DNA of 64,000 nt from the NCBI GenBank assembly GCA_033807775.1, contig CM066324.1, positions 134,159,501-134,223,500 of the forward strand. Reading direction: 5' to 3'. The position numbers were made by a program, and so were the translations under genes. A model generated the notes under the pieces. The model saw only the letters and a program-made list of their open reading frames with translations. It was not told the DNA's origin and did not search any database. Within the stretch, counting starts at the first letter, position 1. Every line of letters begins with the position of its first letter. This DNA comes from Saussurea involucrata (Eukaryota > Streptophyta > Magnoliopsida > Asterales > Asteraceae). Below, in pieces: positions 60,526 to 64,000 of the stretch.

Positions 60526-60838
60526 CCTGAAAACCTCCCGTGAATAATTACTAAAAAGTCAAAAGTGATGGATTCAAGTAAAAAAGATCAATAAGACCGT
60601 TTTTCTTTTAGAAAACAAATGATTTGTGCAACAAAACAGCAAATTTTCTGATGTCGTGTCGATTTTAGCAATAAAAACAATACCATGAAGATTCAAAGAA
60701 AACAAAAAAAAATAGTACAGATTTGTTCTTCTCTCTCCCACCATTTGTTTCTTCACTTGTGAATCTTATTACTTTTCTTTTTTTCTCATTATTCCTTTCA
60801 ACGTGGATGCCCCCACTCTACCAACGGATTCAAACAAG

Positions 60839-62247
60839 GTGATTTTCATTATTTTTAATTGGGTTTTGATTTAGATGTTGATTTGTTTCCATTTTAATCG
60901 ATTTTTCGTGTTGAAATCTGATGGATATGTTTCTAATTCTGTGATTTTGAGATGCGATTTCTTGTCGAAATAGATTGTAATCTCGTTTGTAGATTTGAAA
61001 TCAGTGATGTGAATATCGACATTTTGTTTGTATGGGTTTGATTTGATTTCATTTTCGATCTGTATGCTAGGTTTTTGCATCTGGGAATTGTTTAAAATTT
61101 GATTCCACACAGAAAACTGTTTGTTTCTTTGATTGTGATTGAAAATTCACATGTGAATTAGCTAAAAATGTGGGTTTTTGCATCTTGGATTGTATAAATT
61201 TGATTAATTACATACATAAAACTGTTCGTTTCTTTGGTTGTGGTTGAAGATTCACATGTGAATTAGCTCAGTATGTGGGTTTTTGCATCTTGGATTGTAT
61301 AAATTTGATTAATTACATACATAAAACTGTTCGTTTATTTGGTTGTGCTTGAAGATTCACATGTGAATTAGCTCAATATGTGGGTTTCTGCATCTTGGAT
61401 TGTATTTATTTGATTAATCACACAAAATTGTTCGTTTCTTTGGTTGTGATTGAAGATTCACATGTGAATTAGCTCAATATGTGGGTTTTTGCATCTTGGA
61501 TTGTATAAATTTGATTAATCACACAAAACTGTTCGTTTCTTTGGTCGTGATTGAAGATTCACATGTGAATTAGCTCAATATGTGGGTTTTTGCATCTTGG
61601 ATTGTATAAATTTGACTAATTACAGAAAACTGTTCGTTTCTTTGGTTGTGATTGAAGATTCACATGTGAATTAGCTCAATATGCGGGTTTTTGCATCTTG
61701 GATTGTATTTATTTGATTAATCACACAAAACTGTTCTTTTCTTTGGTTGTGATTGAAGATTCACATGTGAATTAGCTCAATCTGCGGGTTTTTGCATCTT
61801 GGATTGTATTTATTTGATTAATCACACAAAACTGTTTGTTTCTTTGGTTGTGATTGAAGATTCACATGTGAATTAGCTCAATATGTGGGTTTTTGCATCT
61901 AGGATTGTATATATTTGATTAATCACACAAAACTGTTCGTTTCTTTGGTTGTGATTGAAGATATGTGAATAGCTCAATATGTGGGTTTTTGCATCTAGGA
62001 TTGTATATATTTGATTAATCACACAAATGACAAAACTGTTCGTTTGTTTGGTTGTGAATTTGTGATTGAAGATTCACATGTAAATAGCTTAATATGTGGG
62101 GGTGTTTTTTTGTCTGATTTCATATGGTTACTGTTTATTTTGTTTGATCTCAGTTACAAAATCACATCTTGTTTCTTTATCCATCGAATTTACGCACAAA
62201 AACATGAAAAATGAACCAATTTCTTGTTTTTTCCCTTTCTTCAACAG
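60839..62247 (+). other. Predicted leader (5' UTR) intron of the GT14 gene
   Basis: Donor ACAAG/GTGATTTTC at 60,839 and acceptor TTTCTTCAACAG ending 62,247, preceded by a CT-rich leader (CTTCTCTCTCCC near 60,727). This is inferred from motifs. It removes the minisatellite and leaves about 150 bases before the start codon. Confidence 0.6.
61071..62103. repeat. Minisatellite in GT14 leader intron, ~102-bp unit, about 10 copies
   Basis: Units start GTTTTTGCATCTTGGATTGT near 61,071, 61,174, 61,279, 61,384, 61,485, 61,584, 61,687, 61,789, 61,889 and 61,985. Each includes AAAACTGTTCGTTTCTTTGG, TGTGATTGAAGATTCACATG and GAATTAGCTCAATATGTGG. The internal ATTCACATGTGAAT is a palindrome, lost in part in the last two units. 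Confidence 0.95.
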
Positions 62248-62396
62248 CCTTCAATAGTTCAATGGACTCCCACAATTGATTTCTGAATTCTGAGGATCTT
62301 TCAAGACGGATTCTTGAAGAAGAAACTAGGGGTTTTGAGGAGGGGGGAGGACGTTTTCGTCAAGAAAAAAATACAATCGAAATAGACGTATAGATC

Positions 62397-63695
62397 ATGA
62401 TACGACTAAAAGAAATCAAATCTTTTCATACCGAAAAAAGATGGGCATTCCCTCTTGCTATAACTTCGATCGTATGTTTATTCCTCTTCGCAACCTGTTT
62501 CAACATGGGCCTCCTTCCTCCGTTGTACAAAATCAACTCGTTTTTCCCATTATTCTACACCCACACCGCCTCTAATCTAACTATCCCACATTTTGCCGAA
62601 GAAAAGATCGTATCCTCTCCTCCTCCTCCTCCTCCCGGAGCTCGTCCAACCACCCCTCGTTTTGCGTATTTGATCTCGGGATCCAAAGGGGACTTAAATA
62701 AGCTTTGGAGGACGCTTAGAGCGTTGTATCATCCGTGGAACCATTACATTCTTCATCTTGATCTTGAATCGGAGCCTCAGGAGCGAATGGAGCTTGCATC
62801 ACGAGTCAAAAAAGATCCCATGTTTGCTACGGTTGGGAATGTTTATATGATCAAGAAAGCGAATATGGTAACGTATAGAGGGCCCACGATGGTGTCGAAT
62901 ACTCTTCATGCTTGCGCTATTCTTCTTAAAAGGAATAAAGATTGGGATTGGTTTATAAACCTTAGCGCCTCCGATTATCCTCTAGTGACTCAAGATGGTT
63001 AGTGACAACTTTTCATGGATTATTCATGATGAATAACCAATTATTTCATGGATTATTCATGATGAATAACCACCTATTTCATGTATTATTCATGATGAAT
63101 AACCACCTATTTCGTGTATTATTCACGATGAATAACCCTGAATAACCATGAATGAATATTGAATATCATGTATATTCATTATGGATAATTTTGATTATGA
63201 ATATCTATCACAACATTCATTGTGAATAAAGCATGAATAGCTGGTTCCTAAATTCTCAAAATATTTACGGTTCTCATCCCCTAGATTCTTATGGCAAATC
63301 GTGGTGTTTCTTTATTTCCAATTTTGTATTTTTGCAAGATAACTCACAAATGATATAAAGTCAACTACTTGAACAAAACCGATTGATTTCGTAAATGTTT
63401 TTTGCTCAGATCTTCTTTCTACTTTTCGTACTCTGAGACGAGACTGGAATTTCATCGAGCATACAAGTCAATTGGGCTGGAAGGAGTAAGCTTCATCACT
63501 TGCAGACACACACACACACACACACACATATACATACATATTTGCAACTATTAGAAACTGAATCTATTTACATATGCAGGGATCAAAGAGCGATGCCGTT
63601 GATGGTTGATCCTGGTCTATATGAGAATAAGAAATCTGATATCTTTTGGGTGCAACCAAATAGACCTCTGCCCACAGCATTTAAATTGTTCACCG
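62397..63695 (+). CDS. GLCAT14: GT14 beta-glucuronosyltransferase, GlcAT14 type (partial, 3' end outside window)
   Basis: Three coding exons are in the window: 62397-62997, 63410-63485 and 63580-63695, with GT-AG junctions and agreeing phases, giving the first 264 codons of a protein usually around 430-450 aa. It is a type II Golgi protein: a short basic N-terminus, a membrane segment (AITSIVCLFLFATCFNMGLL, about residues 20-40), a Pro-rich stem (PPPPPPG), then the GT14 catalytic domain: RFAYLISGSKGD, LWRTLRALYHPWNHYILHLD, WDWFINLSASDYPLVTQ, and AFKLFTG at the last visible residues. In Arabidopsis, GlcAT14 enzymes add glucuronic acid to arabinogalactan proteins. Which paralogue this is cannot be decided. 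Exon 1 and the following introns are flanked by palindromic repeats. The rest of the gene lies beyond position 64,000. Confidence 0.92.
63001..63290. repeat. TTCATGATGAATAACC tandem repeats in GT14 intron 1
   Basis: Four units of about 36 bp contain TTATTCATGATGAATAACCA with small changes (starts near 63,013, 63,049, 63,087 and 63,123). They are followed by GGTTCCTAAATTCTCAAAAT, which resembles the arm of the foldback element in PPI1 intron 2. Probably an expanded copy of that element. Confidence 0.8.
63504..63530. repeat. (AC)n microsatellite in GT14 intron 2
   Basis: An uninterrupted CA run of about 12 units, 50-75 bases upstream of the exon 3 acceptor. Confidence 0.92.
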
Positions 63696-63770
63696 GTAAT
63701 TTTTGCCCCAATTTTTTTCTTTTCTTTTTGCAGATTGTTATATAAATATTTAGTAATTTCAGAGGGGTGT

Positions 63771-63893
63771 TAAAATGAGAAGCACAAGTGTTTTGAGAAT
63801 CTGAGAACCAACTATTTCATGTATTATTCATAATGAATAACCCTGAATAATACATGAAATAGTTGATTCCCAGGTCCTCATTTGAACCTACCT
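63771..63893. mobile_element. Foldback element after GT14 exon 3
   Basis: The arm CTATTTCATGTATTATTCAT pairs with ATGAATAACCCTGAATAATA and ACATGAAATAGTTGATTCCC around a short core. The outer ends AAATGAGAAGC and CCTCATTTGAACC are partly inverted. Same TTCATNATGAA family as 33,336-33,598. Confidence 0.7.
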
Positions 63894-64000
63894 CTAATTT
63901 CACGTTTGTTTTATTTACAAATGCAAATCCATAACTATATTCTGTCATCTAAAATGGTTTTGAGGCAACAGTTGTGATGCGTAGATGCAAAATTGCTCAT

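Noticed and set aside
61071..62103. Regular repeats resembling a CRISPR-like array
   Set aside because: The whole ~102-bp unit is repeated with no unique spacers. It is a minisatellite in a plant leader intron, and no cas-type genes are present.

Overview
This window is nuclear DNA from a flowering plant, almost certainly a eudicot. The genes are intron-rich and plant-specific, and the intergenic space is AT-rich and packed with plant-type transposons. I cannot name the species. An asterid such as a member of the Asteraceae is only a guess.

Four protein genes can be built exon by exon. Three lie on the minus strand in the left half. (1) DRP5A (12,093-18,905): a cytokinesis-type dynamin-related GTPase, 8 exons, 814 aa. 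(2) A plastid S4-domain/YlmH-like RNA-binding protein (23,322-27,692): 9 exons, 317 aa. (3) PPI1, proton pump-interactor 1 (30,115-34,323): 7 coding exons, 615 aa, with a 1.3-kb leader intron and a probable TATA box near 35,815. The fourth gene, on the plus strand at the right edge, is a GT14 beta-glucuronosyltransferase (GlcAT14 type). It has a 1.4-kb leader intron, its coding starts at 62,397, and it runs off the window after the third coding exon. All splice junctions used are GT-AG, and every reading frame closes across the introns. The four products act in separate processes: cell division, plastids, plasma-membrane H+-ATPase control and arabinogalactan glycosylation. There is no operon-like logic. 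From memory, the Arabidopsis counterparts of genes 1 and 2 are close neighbours (At1g53140 and At1g53120), which would be old microsynteny.

The rest is mobile DNA. Best supported, by target-site duplications (TSDs) visible here, are: hAT-type elements with TAGGGGTG-like ends and 8-bp TSDs (5.9, 19.1, 39.7, 41.4 and 59.4 kb, with two related copies at 12.3 and 19.0 kb); tRNA-derived SINEs (5.2, 16.3 and 37.9 kb, with probable copies at 41.1 and 55.7 kb); many Tourist-like MITEs with TAA/TTA TSDs; an 8.7-kb LTR retrotransposon without a usable polyprotein (42,224-50,921, minus orientation, initiator-Met primer site); and a solo LTR of a related family (51,254-54,680).

Layout: 0-12 kb repeats only; 12-19 kb DRP5A; 19-21.6 kb nested hAT elements in its promoter; 23-28 kb the S4 gene; 30-36 kb PPI1; 36-42 kb AT-rich DNA with SINEs and a pair of inverted hAT copies; 42-55 kb LTR elements; 55-60.5 kb degenerate repeats; 60.7-64 kb the GT14 gene. 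I see no CRISPR array, tRNA, rRNA or prokaryote-type system. The most interesting signals are the hAT families that share ends but carry different short subterminal words, the minisatellites inside two leader introns, and the changeable GACGTC repeats at the LTR start.
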